Source: Sequoia sempervirens (lineage: Eukaryota > Streptophyta > Pinopsida > Cupressales > Cupressaceae). From it: 64,000 bases of DNA. A program made the position numbers and the translations under genes. Under the pieces are notes generated by a model that saw nothing but the letters and a program-made list of their open reading frames with translations, ran no database searches and had not been told where the DNA came from. The stretch's first letter is position 1. The number at the start of each line of letters is the position of its first letter. This document shows positions 33,640-46,262 of the stretch, piece after piece. Location of the stretch: contig VDFB02275546.1 in NCBI GenBank assembly GCA_007258455.2, positions 1 through 64,000 on the forward strand. The letters run 5' to 3'.

Positions 33640-36600
33640 AAATTAACTACTCTCTTTATCTTGAAAAATCCTTCTATTGTGTTTGAACCAGAGGTTCCAT
33701 ACCAAGAGAGTAGGAACATAGTCCTAAATAAACTTGAGACCTAGACTCCAAATATTAAACACCCATCCCTCCAATAGTTTTGGTAAATTTTATGGCATCA
33801 CCCAAACTAGACCACACTTCATGATCAATTTGCACCATAATTCCCCTCCCACCTCATAGTGAATGAATAAATGATCATGTCTTCACAACTAGCTTTACAC
33901 ATAACACACTTGGATGGACCAGCCCAACCCATCAACCTCAATCTATCCCATGTCAGATCACACTGCTTCCACACAATCCAAAGGAAGGAATTGGCCTTAA
34001 GAATCCCCTTATCATTCTAGATCCTTTTCAAAATGCCCAAAATAATAGAGTTTCCCTGAAAAAATAGTTGTATATAAGCAACACCTACAAGAACATTACC
34101 ATCCCCACTGCCCTTCCACATGATCTTATCCTTTGAATCTAAGAGGGGCCACATATTCAATTTCCCCAAAATATCCTTCCACCTATTATTGAGCTCTTCC
34201 ATAGGAAGGTGTGAGGAAATCCAATACCACTACCCCACTTTCTCCTCCATATAATGCTTAACCAAACAACCTACACTAGGCTCCAAGACATTAGCCAAAG
34301 GACAGAAAAAATGATTATCTTTGAGAGCCTTATCCTCAAGCCATACATCCCACCAGAAAAGAACCTTGTCCCCCTACCAACTCTCCAAACTGTATTCAGC
34401 CTGATGAAAACACAACAACTTCTTGAAATTTTCCATGTGCTAGAGCCCATAGGTAAGTTAATAGAGCAATCCAAAAGGTGCTTAAGGAAAATTTCCAAAT
34501 ACTTGGCTTACAATTCCCTACTCCAAAACCTACCCTTTTCCTCATATATGTGCTAGGAAAGCTTAACACCCAAGGCCTTATTCATTTTCTTGAGGATCAT
34601 AAATCCAACACCACCCATGCATTTGGGAAAACACACCTCCTCCCACTTCACCAATTATATTTGAAAGCCTTCTTAGGGCAACACCACAAAAAATTCCTCA
34701 TACTATCTTGAAGAACCTTAGCAACCTTACAAGGAATATGAAAGGAAAACATGGTATAAATGGGCACAAAAGCAAGGGTAGACTTAATTAGAGTCATTCT
34801 ATCTGCAAGGGAGAGCCACTTCCCCTTCCACAAAGCAAGCTTACTTTGAATCTTTTCCACCACTTTCTTCCATTCAATCTCTGAGGTACTTTCTACCAAC
34901 ATCCCCAAATAAGAGATAGGGAGTAAATTAGCCTCAAACCCAAAAATTATTTGAATTTCAAGAGCCTCGATAGAAAATTCTTTCAAGAAGAATATCCACG
35001 ATTTTCTTGTATTGAATTTTTGGCCAATTACCTTCTCATAATTTTGAAGCACCTCCTTAATTCCTTTGGCCTCCTCAACTGATGCCTCCTTGAAGAGCCA
35101 AGTGTCATCAATGAATTGAAGGTGTCTCACATTGGGGATACCACTCAAGACCTAAAGCCCTTTCAACTACCCCACCTCTAGCTCTTTTTTGATGGCACAA
35201 CCAACCAAATTAGTAACAATCAAAAATAGAAAGGGGGAAAAGGGGTCACCTTGCCTCAAACCCTTGCTAGCATAGAAAAAATATGTGGCCACACCATTGA
35301 TCAACACTACATATGGCACTATAGAAATACAACTAAACACCTTATCGCACCCCCCTTGGTAGAACCCAAACCTTAACATTATCTTGATAATGAAATTGTA
35401 GGATACGTAGTCATAGGCCTTATTCATATCAAGCTTCATCACCATGCCTTCTTTCATGAGCAACCACAATTCCATCAACAATTTGTTTTCCACTGAGAAA
35501 ACCTCTTTTCTCTTCAAAAAATATGGACCCTAAACATTTTTTTAATCTAGAGGCCATAGCCTTCATAAAAATCTTGTAAATACTATTACATAAAGCAATT
35601 GACCTGAATTCATCAAAGTACTTTGGGTTTTTACACTTAGGCACAAGGGCCAAAAAGGTTTGGTTCCAATCCCGCATCATGACCTTTCTCTATCTACACT
35701 ATTTAAAAACTCTCTAGACACCCCCCCCCACAATCCTGCAAAACCTTTGAAAGAATCCAACATGAAAGCCATCCAAATGAGGCTTTCATAACCCCAAGAG
35801 ACAAAGCAGTAGCCTTGATCTCATCCATAAAAAAGGGTTCCATCAAATCCTTTTTCATCTCTTCATCTACTAAGGATGAGATGTTTCTCAAAATTTCTTC
35901 ATGTGCTTGTAAACTAATCTCTCTTTCCATGCTTAACAATTACTCAAAGAATTTTTATCCTTCCTTCCTAATGGCACCAATGTCATCCACCAAATTCCCA
36001 TTGAGGAGTTGGATCTTGATGATCTTATTATATTTCCTTCTAAAATTCGTGGTTAAATGGAAGAACTTAGAATTATTGCCCCCAACTTTCAGCCAATTAA
36101 TTCTAGACTTTTGAAGCTAGAATATTTCCTCCATCCTTAATAAATGACCCAATTCATCCAACTTAACATCCTCTTTGTTCTTGAGAACCAAGGAATAACC
36201 CTTCCCAGTAGCCTCTTTCTCTATTAACTTCAAATCTTCTTCCACTCTACTTTTGTTTGCAAAGAGCTCACCAACCATCTCCTTATTCCAAACTCTAGCC
36301 AGATTTCTAACCTCCTTGAATTTCTTAAACACCAAAAATATCTTGTTCCCATTGACATTCATATTCAACTAGCCCTCTAGGTCCTTCTAAAACTTAGGAT
36401 GTTCATACCAAAAATATTCCATTTTAAAAGGGATCCATGCAGGCTTTCAATTTGAGGATATAGTCAGAGACAACACCTAATGATCCAAACCACCAAAATA
36501 CAATGTTTCTAAGATAAAACTAGTAGAAGACAATAACCAATCCAAATTAACAAAGAATCGATCCATCCTGCAAAGGATATTATCAACACCCACCCTTCTA

Positions 36601-37163
36601 TTACACCAAGTGAACCAACTAGAATTAGGGACAATATCAGCCAAAGAAAGATCATTACAGAATTTTGTAAAACTAGTAGAGCCTAAATGGATAGAGAATA
36701 TTCCCCCACTCCTCTCCTCAAGACTAAGAGTAGCATTGAATTCGCCCCTATCACCCAATTTTCCTCCTGCACAGATTCTCTGAAAACTTTCAACCTACCC
36801 CAACAAAGGGCCATGTCGTTCTCTAGATTAGGCCCATGAACATTTGAAAGGGTAAAATTGTAGGATCCTTGAATATCCTTGAGCTTGAAGGACATGAAAT
36901 GATCATTCTCACCAATCAACATACCAAAGAATTTAAACTTATTCAAAACCACAGCTAGATCGCCAACAGTCCCCACTGTACTTACAACAAAACCTTCCCC
37001 ATTTTTCCATATCTGCAAAAATCAATCCACCCATACAAGCATCATCCACCTTGGTCTCCTATGGAAGCAACACATTTGGAATTTCAACCTCCACTAATAA
37101 CTTAAGCAAGTGACACTTCTTTGGGCCATTTAGTTCATGCGCATTCCTGTTGAGCAACTTCAT
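33640..37163 (-). pseudogene. LINE ORF2 relic: endonuclease, reverse transcriptase, zf-RVT
   Basis: Minus strand, starting at ATG 37163 (MKLLNRNAHELNGPKK, matching the usual start of plant LINE endonuclease). EN continues to about 36480 with ETK, an FNATLSLEERSGG block, WFTWCNRR and GLDH. RT runs from about 35690 to 34650, with FRSIALCNSIYKI, then GLRQGDPFSPFLF near 35240, and FIDD (35104-35115) in place of the usual Y/F-A-D-D. A thumb region and zf-RVT (KCVMCKAS near 33890, then LLVWNLWFKHN near 33690) follow. Several frameshifts and stops break it. There is no RNase H after zf-RVT, unlike the LINE at 14.8 kb. The 3' tail is not identified. Confidence 0.85.
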
Positions 37164-37199
37164 TACTTTACTACCTCGTGGAGGTTCTCACCTCCCTTA

Positions 37200-37836
37200 T
37201 TAACATACTTGTTCAATGTCTCTTAGGTGCCCTTCCTAATATCAACCAACGTATAGTTATTAGCTTTTCTTGCCTCTATTTTCTACCCTTGGGGAATCAC
37301 CGCCTGCATCCATACCAAAACTACCCTTCCCCTTCTGACCACTCCTATTCACCATGCTCCAGGAATTTTCCTTATCCTCATATGAATCAACCCTACCCAA
37401 TTCCATGGCATTCCCCTTAGGTTCATCCAAAAATCTACCATAAGGGTGCCCATCCTTCAATTGCATAGTCTTAAGTGCGCTTCTACCGCCACCTAACCCT
37501 AGTGGCCTTGGGGGTGCCACCACTGAACTACCCATATAGCCATTTGTGGAAACAACATCAATTTGAGCCAAAACATGAGGTTTAGAGGAGTCATCATGCC
37601 TATCCTCTAAATCCATACCCACACCATCCTGAAGCACAAGAGGAGAAACCAACACTTTACTGCCAGCCTACAACCCTACCAACAAATTATTCAAAGAGGG
37701 AGAAGAAATAGTCAGAGGAGAAGAACTCTCATTGTTGTCCTTGGCAAGCCCTTTCCTTCTAGCATCCTGGCTTGAATTAGGAACACTAACCTTCAAAAAA
37801 CACGCTCTAGCCAAATGCCCAACCTTACCAAATTTT
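37200..37836 (-). pseudogene. LINE ORF1 C-terminal part, from the CCHC knuckle on
   Basis: Minus strand. It begins in a CCHC-type knuckle (GKVGHLARAC) right at the edge of an LTR-like insertion at 37837, then runs through a Ser-rich region and an open stretch (37655-37260) that is Gly/Asp-rich. It lies just upstream of ORF2, as in plant LINEs. The N-terminal part is at 62053-62880, on the far side of the 24-kb insertion. Across the junction the knuckle reads C-x2-F-x4-H-x4-C, so the second Cys is Phe. Confidence 0.7.
37832..37836. repeat. Left target-site duplication of 24-kb insertion (atttt)
   Basis: atttt here and atttc at 62053-62057 flank the insertion 37837-62052, one mismatch in five. 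The call is supported because the LINE ORF1 frame resumes across the pair. Confidence 0.65.
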
Positions 37837-40800
37837 TGTCACATCCCCACAGTCAAGGCTAGGCATGGGACACACAAACAAATAAATAAATTTAAAATTC
37901 CTTTGGAAACAGGAAAAGAGACGAGGGGAAGAAATCAACAAACATTAATGGAGGCATGGAACCCCTACTATTCTCCTTAATCATTCACATGAAGTGGTAG
38001 ACGAGAACTGAAAAAATTAAGGCGTGCAGAAGAAGAAAGTATGGTGTAGTAGAAATAAAATGGTCAATGGCATGGCCACCCTCTTCTTGGAAAATGTAGG
38101 TCATAGGAAAGAAGAGGCTTTGGGAAAAACATTTAAACTCCCTGCCTAACCCCATATCGGGGGATTCAAAAATATATTTTGGAAGGGGGGAAGGGGAGAA
38201 AAAAATGAAGGAAGAATGTGCGTAGGAAGAGAATAAGATAGGACGTGAGCAACAGAGGTGACTAGGGAGTGTGGTAAGATACTCTAGAGGAAAAAGAGAG
38301 GCATTAAGCTGTAAAGAGAGAAAATGTAGAGGAGAAAGGAAGAATAATAAAGAAGGAGAAGGGGGTCATGTGAGGTGAAGGGAAAGAAAAGAATAGACAT
38401 GCATAAGAGGGTAGAGAAAACACCAGAGAATGGAGGAATTTCACGGGGAAGAAATCCAAAGTCCACAATCTTTGAGAACATCCTCTCTGTTGGTGATGAA
38501 TATGATATTTCAAATAGGATAAAATGCCATCAAAGCTAGAAGATAACTTCATATGCAAGGAAAAGAGGAGGGTGTGAGTAGTTTTTGAATGCCTCTAAAA
38601 TGTGGTTTTGTGGACTATAATAGTTGCAAGTTAAGCACAAATGAATTTTGGTTGAAAAGGATTTAGTGATTCTCAACCACCCAATTAGTAGGCAAAAATA
38701 TGAATCCCACGTTTGATAGCATCATCCCCACCCACAATGAAATGGGATCTTTCAAAGAGGCTTTGGGAGTCCCTCAAGCATTTTGAAATAGAAATTTCAT
38801 TAGGGAAAGTGTGTTGGAAAATAAAGAATATATAGAAGCAAGATAATCATGTTGCGGGGCAGGATAAAAGAGGTTGGACGAGATTGGAGGAGGGAGGTTC
38901 AGAGCATGGAATACATCAAAATCTAAACTAAGAATATTCTCGACACCTTTCTTAAGATAAGTATAATCCTCTCTCTTTTAGTGTTGGTTTCTAAATATCC
39001 ACTCTTGCAACTGACACTGCAAGGAACTTCTAAATTTATAGAAAATACTAGTAAGAGTAGTGATAAAAGGAAGTTAAATTTGTGTTCTCATACCAAATGT
39101 GAAATGATGAACAATAAAATGTTCCATGTCCTTCTTCTAGTTGTAAATTATGAATAATGCTGAGGTGCTTGTGATTATCTTCTTTATAAGTATCATTTAT
39201 AAATGTTTCTCATTCTTGTAATGACTATCCTACCTAAGAACAATGTTATTGGATCTACTAATTGGTAGATGATGGGCCCATGGTTGTGACTCATGTATTC
39301 ATTTATGAAATATATTCACCAACATCTAGAAGCACTCAACTTACAAGCTACTAAGTATGAATTATATTATATGATTCAGTCTATGTTGAAAATAAAAAAA
39401 GAGGTCAGATTTTATTCCTTGTGGAAGTGGTCTCTTATCTATTCTCTAAATCTAAATATTTATAGTGTGTAAAGAAATACCTCAATAAGGATTCTAACAC
39501 CATTGAATATTCCTCTATGACCATACTCATACATGACATTACTTTTAATAACTTCATGGATGGCCAATTTCTTCATATGTTGCACATGGTATAGTGGGTC
39601 ATAATCAACTTGAGCGATTATAGCTAGTAGTGGCATAAGAATTTTATGTACAATCATTATGTTACTAGTCCATGGCTTAGAGAAGCGTCTTCGACCTTAA
39701 CCTTTATCTTGAAATTAGAGTGTGATATATTGTGAAGAGTTCTTGGTGGGCTTGGCCTTAAGTGAAATATTATCCATGGGATCTAATGCCATTATTTTAG
39801 AAATAGTATCGATACCAAATAGCTAATACTCATCTTTCTTGGGCTTAATACCGATAGGGCCATTAATTCAGTGAAACTATGAAGTTTTATATGCTTATAA
39901 TATTGGAATTATTAGATGAAAAGTTACATTTAGAAGGTATTGGGGTGCATGTAATGATGTGACCATCTGGTAATTTCTCTTGTATTGGAATAAGGTGTAA
40001 TAAGTTCCTTTAAGTCATTTTATCCCCCTCGTTTAATGCAATAACAATACATGCTATATGATTTAGGAATGTTATTTAGGTATTGAGGTAAACACATTAT
40101 ATGACTACATGATGTTCAACAACCTTTTTAAATATGAGAACCTTAATACTCAAATTGTCATGTGAATTGAAGAAAGGATATTATAGATGTCATAAACCAT
40201 ACTATGTGTACATACCAAGCAAACAATTATTGTGGTTTGATGTGAATGCATTGTTGAGACTAAGCTAAGAGATAAACCCTATGTAACCATGTTATGCACA
40301 TCTCATGATACCATATTGTTGACCATCGAGGCCATATTTAGTTTAAATGGTAAGTACGGATAAATTATCCAATCTATGAACAAAACTATTATAGGAACCT
40401 AAGGTTTTCCCATAGTGTAAAGTAAATTGGAAGATTAAAGATATTATTTGTAAAATTAACCTTGGGTTTATATTTTCATATGTTGGTCCAATAGATATAG
40501 TGTCACCAACTTTCTTAAGAAGCATTCAAGCTTTAATTATCCTTAAAGAAAGCTTACAAATACTATTGGATATCCTTCAAATATATCTATTTACCCCTTT
40601 GAGCATAGGAACCTCTATGTGGAATCTAATATGTAGATTTTAAATGGAAATGCTTTCCTATGGGCTTGTGTGAACCAAGGAAATTTCATATTAAGCCTAG
40701 CCCTTATGTTGATAAGATGAACCCAAGGACACTTAAGTTGGTCTATGAATCATAATGGGTTGAGTTAATTCAAGACCTTGATATCCTAAAAGGGAAGTGT

Positions 40801-40938
40801 TATAGTATGGGTTGTTAAATCATATACTTAAATTACATTCTCCTAACTACTGTTAAGCATGAATAGTGGAAGATAAACATTATCGAAGCCATGATTATGG
40901 GGCGCTTGTGTGTGGGTACTTTGAGAGACCTAGTGAGG
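37837..40938. repeat. Left arm of the LTR-like insertion
   Basis: No coding domain is visible. Purine-rich, GA-heavy sequence at 37900-38450 (gagaaggagaaggggg-like) is followed by AT-rich text. Short frames lack motifs. The Athila-like element is inserted at its right end. Confidence 0.5.
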
Positions 40939-40943
40939 AGAAC
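40939..40943. repeat. Left target-site duplication of Athila-like element (agaac)
   Basis: agaac here and at 59934-59938 is a perfect 5-bp duplication next to TG and CA element ends. Confidence 0.9.
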
Positions 40944-42179
40944 TGATGAGTCCAATTTATGGCTCAATTTTGATAGAGTTTATTATCCATTTGTTGTAGT
41001 TGTCATAGACCTTGATACTTGGATTTTGACATTTTCATGTTATTTCCTCAAAACCATAGACATTGGGCATAAGCTTATTTTTGTAACCTTTAAATAACAA
41101 TTACATGCTATATGAACTATCTATGTTAATTTTACATGTGGATTAGGGAATGTTACTTTAAGATAGTTATAGATATGCAATTGTTGTGTGTACTATTGTT
41201 GTCATGCAAATATAATTAGAGCCTACAAAATTAAGGAAGATTATGCTAGTTGGTCGTTTGCCATAAAGGTCAACAAGGTGATCATTCAAAGGTCAATGGA
41301 GGGATATTCCTAGTTCAAATCAAAGGTTTTAACTTCCTTGTAAATGGTCATAATAGTTTATTGAGCGAATATAGGAGTTATTGTTATGCTAGATCTGCGT
41401 TCAGGCAAACCGGCTTGACCAAATTCCATACATGCATAACCTCCTTTCCAATTTCTATGTTTTCCCTAAAGTGGCTTCCTCCTAATCTGTTGGAGTTGAC
41501 CACCTTGCTAGGTAGTTAGTTAGTATTTTTTCCTCCTATAAATATGACTTGAATGCTCCTTCTCAGAGGGTTGATTAATCTAATGTTGTACTCACATTCT
41601 TAGCTTTTTAGTAATATAGTTATGCTGCTCTATTGTACTCATGCTTTCCAATGAATAAAATGAAGTTATAAGCTCATTGCATCTGATTTTATATTTGTAT
41701 TAAGGGATACTCATCCAAGGGGGCCCACTTGGTGAGCATTCCATATTTTAGCTTAGTTGTTACTTTTATGTGCGAATAGTTAAGAATCTGCAATTGTTTG
41801 TTCTTGCAGCCACTAGAATTCCATTCTGTGACTATTCCTACAGCCAAAGCAGACAAAGTAGTTTCCTATTTGTTTGCCCAAATTTTCATTTTTGTCATGC
41901 ACTTCAGCATAGTATAGTTGTTGGTTGATGTTCGACACTTACGTTACTTCTTTCTAAGCAATTTAATTTTAGCATTATGTCTTTCTTAGTTGTAGAATGA
42001 ATATGGCTATTATGTATTCCTAGTGCACATACTATGCTGATCCATTTCAAGTCTACGTCCCTGGGTTGAAAATTTAAATGCACCTTCATGATGATTAAGA
42101 TAGGTATTCAAATTAGATGTTCAATCTCTGAATCACAACTTTAAGGTCTTAGTTGTTGAATCATTGTAGGAGGCCAACA
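40944..42179 (+). repeat. 5' LTR of Athila-like element
   Basis: Runs from TGATGAGTCC to GGCCAACA, 1236 bp, and aligns throughout with 58681-59933. A promoter-like cctataaatatgact lies near 41534, and aatgaataaaatgaag near 41650 could serve polyadenylation. The 3' copy carries an extra ~17-bp insertion near 59041. Confidence 0.93.
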
Positions 42180-42183
42180 TTGT

Positions 42184-42204
42184 TGGCGTCATTGTTGAGG
42201 ATGG
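42184..42204 (+). promoter_or_regulatory. PBS of Athila-like element
   Basis: TGGCGTCATTGTTGAGGATGG lies four bases after the LTR. It differs at several positions from TGGCGCCGTTGCCGGGGATGG, the tRNA-Asp-type PBS of Athila elements, in the direction expected from C-to-T and G-to-A decay. Confidence 0.75.
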
Positions 42205-42387
42205 TGTCAAACTAGGGAGTTATTTGGAGTCATTGATAGTTTCTTTCTTGTTATAGTATTTCTGAAAGTTTGTTATTAGTATACCCCTCATTTAGGAAAG
42301 TAATGATCCACTATTCTTTTGTCAATTCTTTGTGTGAGTTGGCTGATATTGAGTTGATACTGTATGCATAGAGGAAGGAGGAGAGAT

Positions 42388-43453
42388 GCTCATGGAAGAT
42401 TCCTTCCTAATAACCCTGATCCATTCTAGCTAGTTGAGCATCATAATTTTCCAAGAGATAAAGAAGAAGAAGAAGAACACCCTTTTTCTAATGCATTTCC
42501 CAATCTAACCAGTTCTGGCACTTCCTTTGAAGACCAAAATTAGATTGAGAACCCCTTTTCTTTGGAACTCCATCAGGAAGGCATGGGTGATGCAAATAGA
42601 AACAAACCTAACCAGCCAACTTTTCCTTTCCCCATTGCTCATCAGAATGAAGTTGACAACCTCAAAAATATCCCTTCTTCAGTCCTTCCTAAGTTCTATG
42701 GACTTTTCATAAAAGACTCTGATACTTTCTTGTTTGAGTTTGATATCCTCTATAGAAGCTATGACTATACCACTGATGCTCATAGGCTTAAGTTGTTCCC
42801 TACCACCTTGAAAGAGTCTTCATTAAGATGGTTTATGAGCCTAGATAGAAATACTATGGAAACTTGGGATGGCATGAAGACAAAGTCCTTGAGAAGTACA
42901 AAGAATATTGTAGGGGCATTAAGATGAGAGGAGATGACATCTTTAGGATGCAACAAAAGGAAGATGAGAGTTTGGAGGATTATATTTCAAGGTTTTTGTT
43001 TTGCCTACAAAAATCTCCTCACCATACACTCAATGAAGAACAAAAAGGTTGCTTTTCCTAAGAGGAATTAATGATAGTTGCACTGATGCCTTAGACCTGA
43101 TGGGAGGAGGAGATATCACCCAAGTACCTTGGGAGGATATCAAGAATATATGTCATAACTATTCTAGGGAAGCTTCAAAGAAAGAGAGAGCTTACCAATC
43201 CTCTATGGGTAAGTCATCTACCAATGGAGTTTCAAGGATAGAGATTACTCACTTGCAGGCAGACTTCAAGCAAGACATCATAAACAATCTATCTATTCAG
43301 CTAGATACACTTCAAGCAAAGAAGAAACAAGAGGAGCTAGAGGCAATGTTGGCAGAATATTTCCCTCATTGCAAACAAAAGAAGGACTGTAGATGCAAAA
43401 TGGTAGTTAACATTGATAGTAAGCAAATCTCACCTGAGTTCAATCCAATCTAG
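42388..43453 (+). pseudogene. gag: gag of Athila-like element
   Basis: Plus strand, with two frameshifts (near 42880 and 43050) and stops. The retrotransposon gag domain spans about 42650-43060: PKFYGLFIKDSDTFLFEFD, LKESSLRWFMSLDRNTMETW, FLEKYKEYCRG-like text, then EDESLEDYISRFLF. The 43049-43453 open part contains Lys/Glu-rich helices and HCKQKKDCRC, a possible degenerate zinc motif. It is followed in the same register by the Pro/Gln/Trp-rich region and protease. It would have formed the capsid. Confidence 0.8.
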
Positions 43454-44332
43454 GCTGATGATGATCAAGTCTACTACATTGCACAAAGGAGACCATGGGC
43501 TCCAAGATAAGGTATGCCACCATATCCATTATCCTTTGTTGGGCCTTATTTTAATTCTTATGCATCAGGTAACCAATGGAAACCCCCATATCCATCCAAA
43601 TATGGAGGATATCCACCATAACCCTGGAATAATCCTCCAAATACCTGACCCAATCACCAAAACTCTCCACCCTAGTGGCAACAACCTCAAGGGAATTGGT
43701 AGCAGTTTCAAGGAAATTGGCAGCCACCTCTAGGAAATTGGTAGCAAACATCTCAATGAAGGGGAAGACAACGATGGCCAAACCAGACAACTAGTTACAT
43801 ACAACCACCTTCTCAGCCCCAACAACCTGCTATAATGCCTCTTCCTACTACTTCAAGTTCAACCACACCTAGACCTACTTAGCTACCAGGTCAGCCCACA
43901 TCTAACCCAAATAACAAACCACAATAGTAGCAGTCAGAATACTCTGTTGATCCAAATCAATTTCCTGCATATGTTGTAAGTGTAAGTGACATCTACTTGC
44001 ATTCAAGAACTACTCTTCTAGCTCCTTCCACACCCATTATTACTGAGCTTCCTGTGGAAGAGGATCATATGAATGTCCCCATTCACCCAAGTGCACCTAA
44101 AAACCCTAAACCAGTCCCAGTCTAGTAGACTAGATAAGAACCACCATTTCCTTAGAGATTGGAAGTTGCTAAACAAAAGGAAGAGAAGGAGGAAACAACC
44201 TTTGACACCCTAGATCATTTGAAGCATATATGTGTCAAGATACCTCTATTTTAGGCCATAAAAGATGTTCCCATATATGGCAAAGCAATTAAGGAAGCAT
44301 GCCTTAAGAAGCTAGGAAGGAAAAAGAAAGAC
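43454..44332 (+). pseudogene. Pro/Gln/Trp-rich gag-protease linker
   Basis: Same register as the gag C-terminal part, with many TAG and TAA stops. Encodes repeated motifs such as QFQGNWQPPLGNW and PPYPSKYGGYPP (about 43530-43760), then Ser/Thr/Pro-rich text and a Lys/Glu-rich segment (44160-44330). Such linkers are usual in Athila-like gag-pol. Function unknown. Confidence 0.55.
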
Positions 44333-44884
44333 CCCACTATAGTTCATGTGGTGGGATAGCTGGCTGACATCATGCTTGGTAAAGTGACTGTTCCCAAATA
44401 AAATGAGCTAGGTAGTCATGTGGTAGGAGTTGTTATAAATGGGATCCAAATAAAGAATGCTCTAATTCATTTGGGAGTAGCAATAAATGTGATGACTAAA
44501 GATATCCTACAACAACTAAATGTTGCAAGCATGAGACCTAATCCTACTGTCCTGTAGCTTGTTGATAGTTCCACTTTTAAACCTGATGGTATAGTAGAAG
44601 ATCTTGTGGTAACTCTAGACTCTTGGGAGTACCTAGTAGATTTCATGATTCTTTCTCCAAAAGCTACACTAGGCGGGTATCCCATTATCCTGGGGAAGCC
44701 ATGGTTAGCAACAACATATGCCTATATTGGATGTCAGACAGGAGACATGACCATTTCTAATGGAAAGAGCACCAAAAAGCTTGTTCTTTACCCTTTGCTC
44801 ATCCATCCCATGATATGGATAACCCTATATGGCCACATTTTGGTGAAAAGGCTGAGGAAGTCAATTCTGTGGCACAACTTATGA
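44333..44884 (+). pseudogene. pol: Aspartic protease of Athila-like element, active-site Asp lost
   Basis: The fold is recognisable: VVINGIQIKNALIHLGVAIN, then a central segment with LVDSSTFKPDGIVEDL, and the C-terminal GGYPIILGKPWL (the ILG-PWL box). The catalytic motif, usually D-[LST]-G-[AV], reads H-L-G-V here; the codon at 44468-44470 is CAT, so the essential Asp is His. Family knowledge says this abolishes cleavage. The register shifts near 44820 before the RT. Confidence 0.75.
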
Positions 44885-45229
44885 TGTTAGGAAAAAGTTC
44901 TTTCATGCAGCTTCAGGAAGAAGATGAAGTATTGTCTAACATAATTCAGAACCATTGTGAGGTGTAGGAAGCATCATCCTCTCATTCATCTAATTCTGTT
45001 GGTCTAGTGAAGACACTTCTGCTCACTCTTCCTACAGCTAAACTTCCTGTAGCAACAAGTATGTCTCATAAATTGCTGCCACATGAACTCAAGGTACCAA
45101 GCACTAGTGAAGCAACTATGATAGAGTTAACTACATAAGTGCAAGTGTTAGAAGGGAAATATCTAAATATTAACAACAAGTTGAGTGAAGAACAACAATT
45201 GTAATTGAAATTTTTACTGAAGACCCACC

Positions 45230-46262
45230 AATACGCATTTGCATGAGACTATCATGATATGAAGGGATTGGATCCTAAGCTCTTCACTCATAGAATATAC
45301 ATCAGAGATTATTTCACACTAGTGAGGCATCCACAAAGAAGAATTAACCCTACATTGAGAGAAATTGTAAAAGGGGAACTATAGAAATTGCTAGATGCAG
45401 GATTTATCTACCCCATTTCAGATAGCCAGGGAGTGTCTCCATTGGTGATTGTTCCCAAAAAGGGAGGGAAGTGGTGAGTTTGTGTTGATTACAGGGAACT
45501 CAATGCTGCCACCAAAAAGGACCATTTTCCCCTTCCTTTCATAGACCAAGTACTAGATTCCCTTGCAGGCAACTAGTACTTTTCTTTTCTAGATGGATTC
45601 AGTGGCTATAACCAGATACAAATTGCACTTGAGGACCAAGAGAAGACCACCTTTACCTATCCATGGGGAACTTATGCCTACTCAGTACTTCCATTTGGCT
45701 TATGCAATGCACCTACAACTTTTCAGAGGGCATTCATTAGCATATTTTCAGATATCCCACATGATTGCATGGAGATTTATATGGATGATTTTATTATTTA
45801 TGGTGTTATTTTTAATGAAGCATTAGAAAATATCAGGAGAGCCTTAAAAAGATGTGAAGACCATAATCTATCTTTAAACAGTGAAAATTGCTTCATGATG
45901 ATGCAGGAAGGTGTAGTCCTTGGCCACTACATCTCTCATCAAGGAATTCAAGTAGATCTTGCCAAGATTAAGGTGATCACCAATCTACCTATACCTGCAA
46001 AACAAAAAGATGTTAGGAGTTTTTTGGGACATGCAAGTTACTATAGGCATTTCATCAAAGATTTTAGCAAAATGGTAGCACCATTGTATACTCTCCTAAC
46101 TAAAGATGTTGAATTCTAATGGACAGAAGATTGTGACAAGGCATTCTTTTACTTGAAAGTAGCTTTAACTCATGATCCTATACTCAAAGGTCTTAATTGG
46201 GAGCTTCCTTTTCACATTCATACAGATGTATCAAACTATGCTATAGGAGCCGTCTTAGGACA
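45230..46262 (+). pseudogene. pol: Reverse transcriptase and start of RNase H, Athila-like
   Basis: One register from about 44840 onward with stops only. RT motifs: [64 protein letters not shown] and the active site YMDD (45778-45789), then VLGHYISHQGIQVD and SFLGHASYYRHFIKDF. RNase H starts near 46130 (ELPFHIHTDVSNYAIGAVLG) and is cut at 46262 by the chromovirus. A TGA near 45476 stands where RT relatives have Arg (KW-R-VCVDYR). The enzyme would have copied element RNA in cytoplasmic particles. Confidence 0.88.
46258..46262. repeat. Left target-site duplication of chromovirus (ggaca)
   Basis: ggaca recurs at 53779-53783, a perfect 5-bp duplication. Across it the RNase H reading frame of the host element resumes. 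Confidence 0.93.

Noticed and set aside
37178..37420. Plus-strand Pro/Ser-rich open frame
   Set aside because: Antisense of the LINE ORF1 C-terminal region.
38284..38558. Minus-strand hydrophobic open frames as small membrane proteins
   Set aside because: They lie opposite a GA-rich tract. The Phe/Leu/Ser-rich translation follows from base composition.
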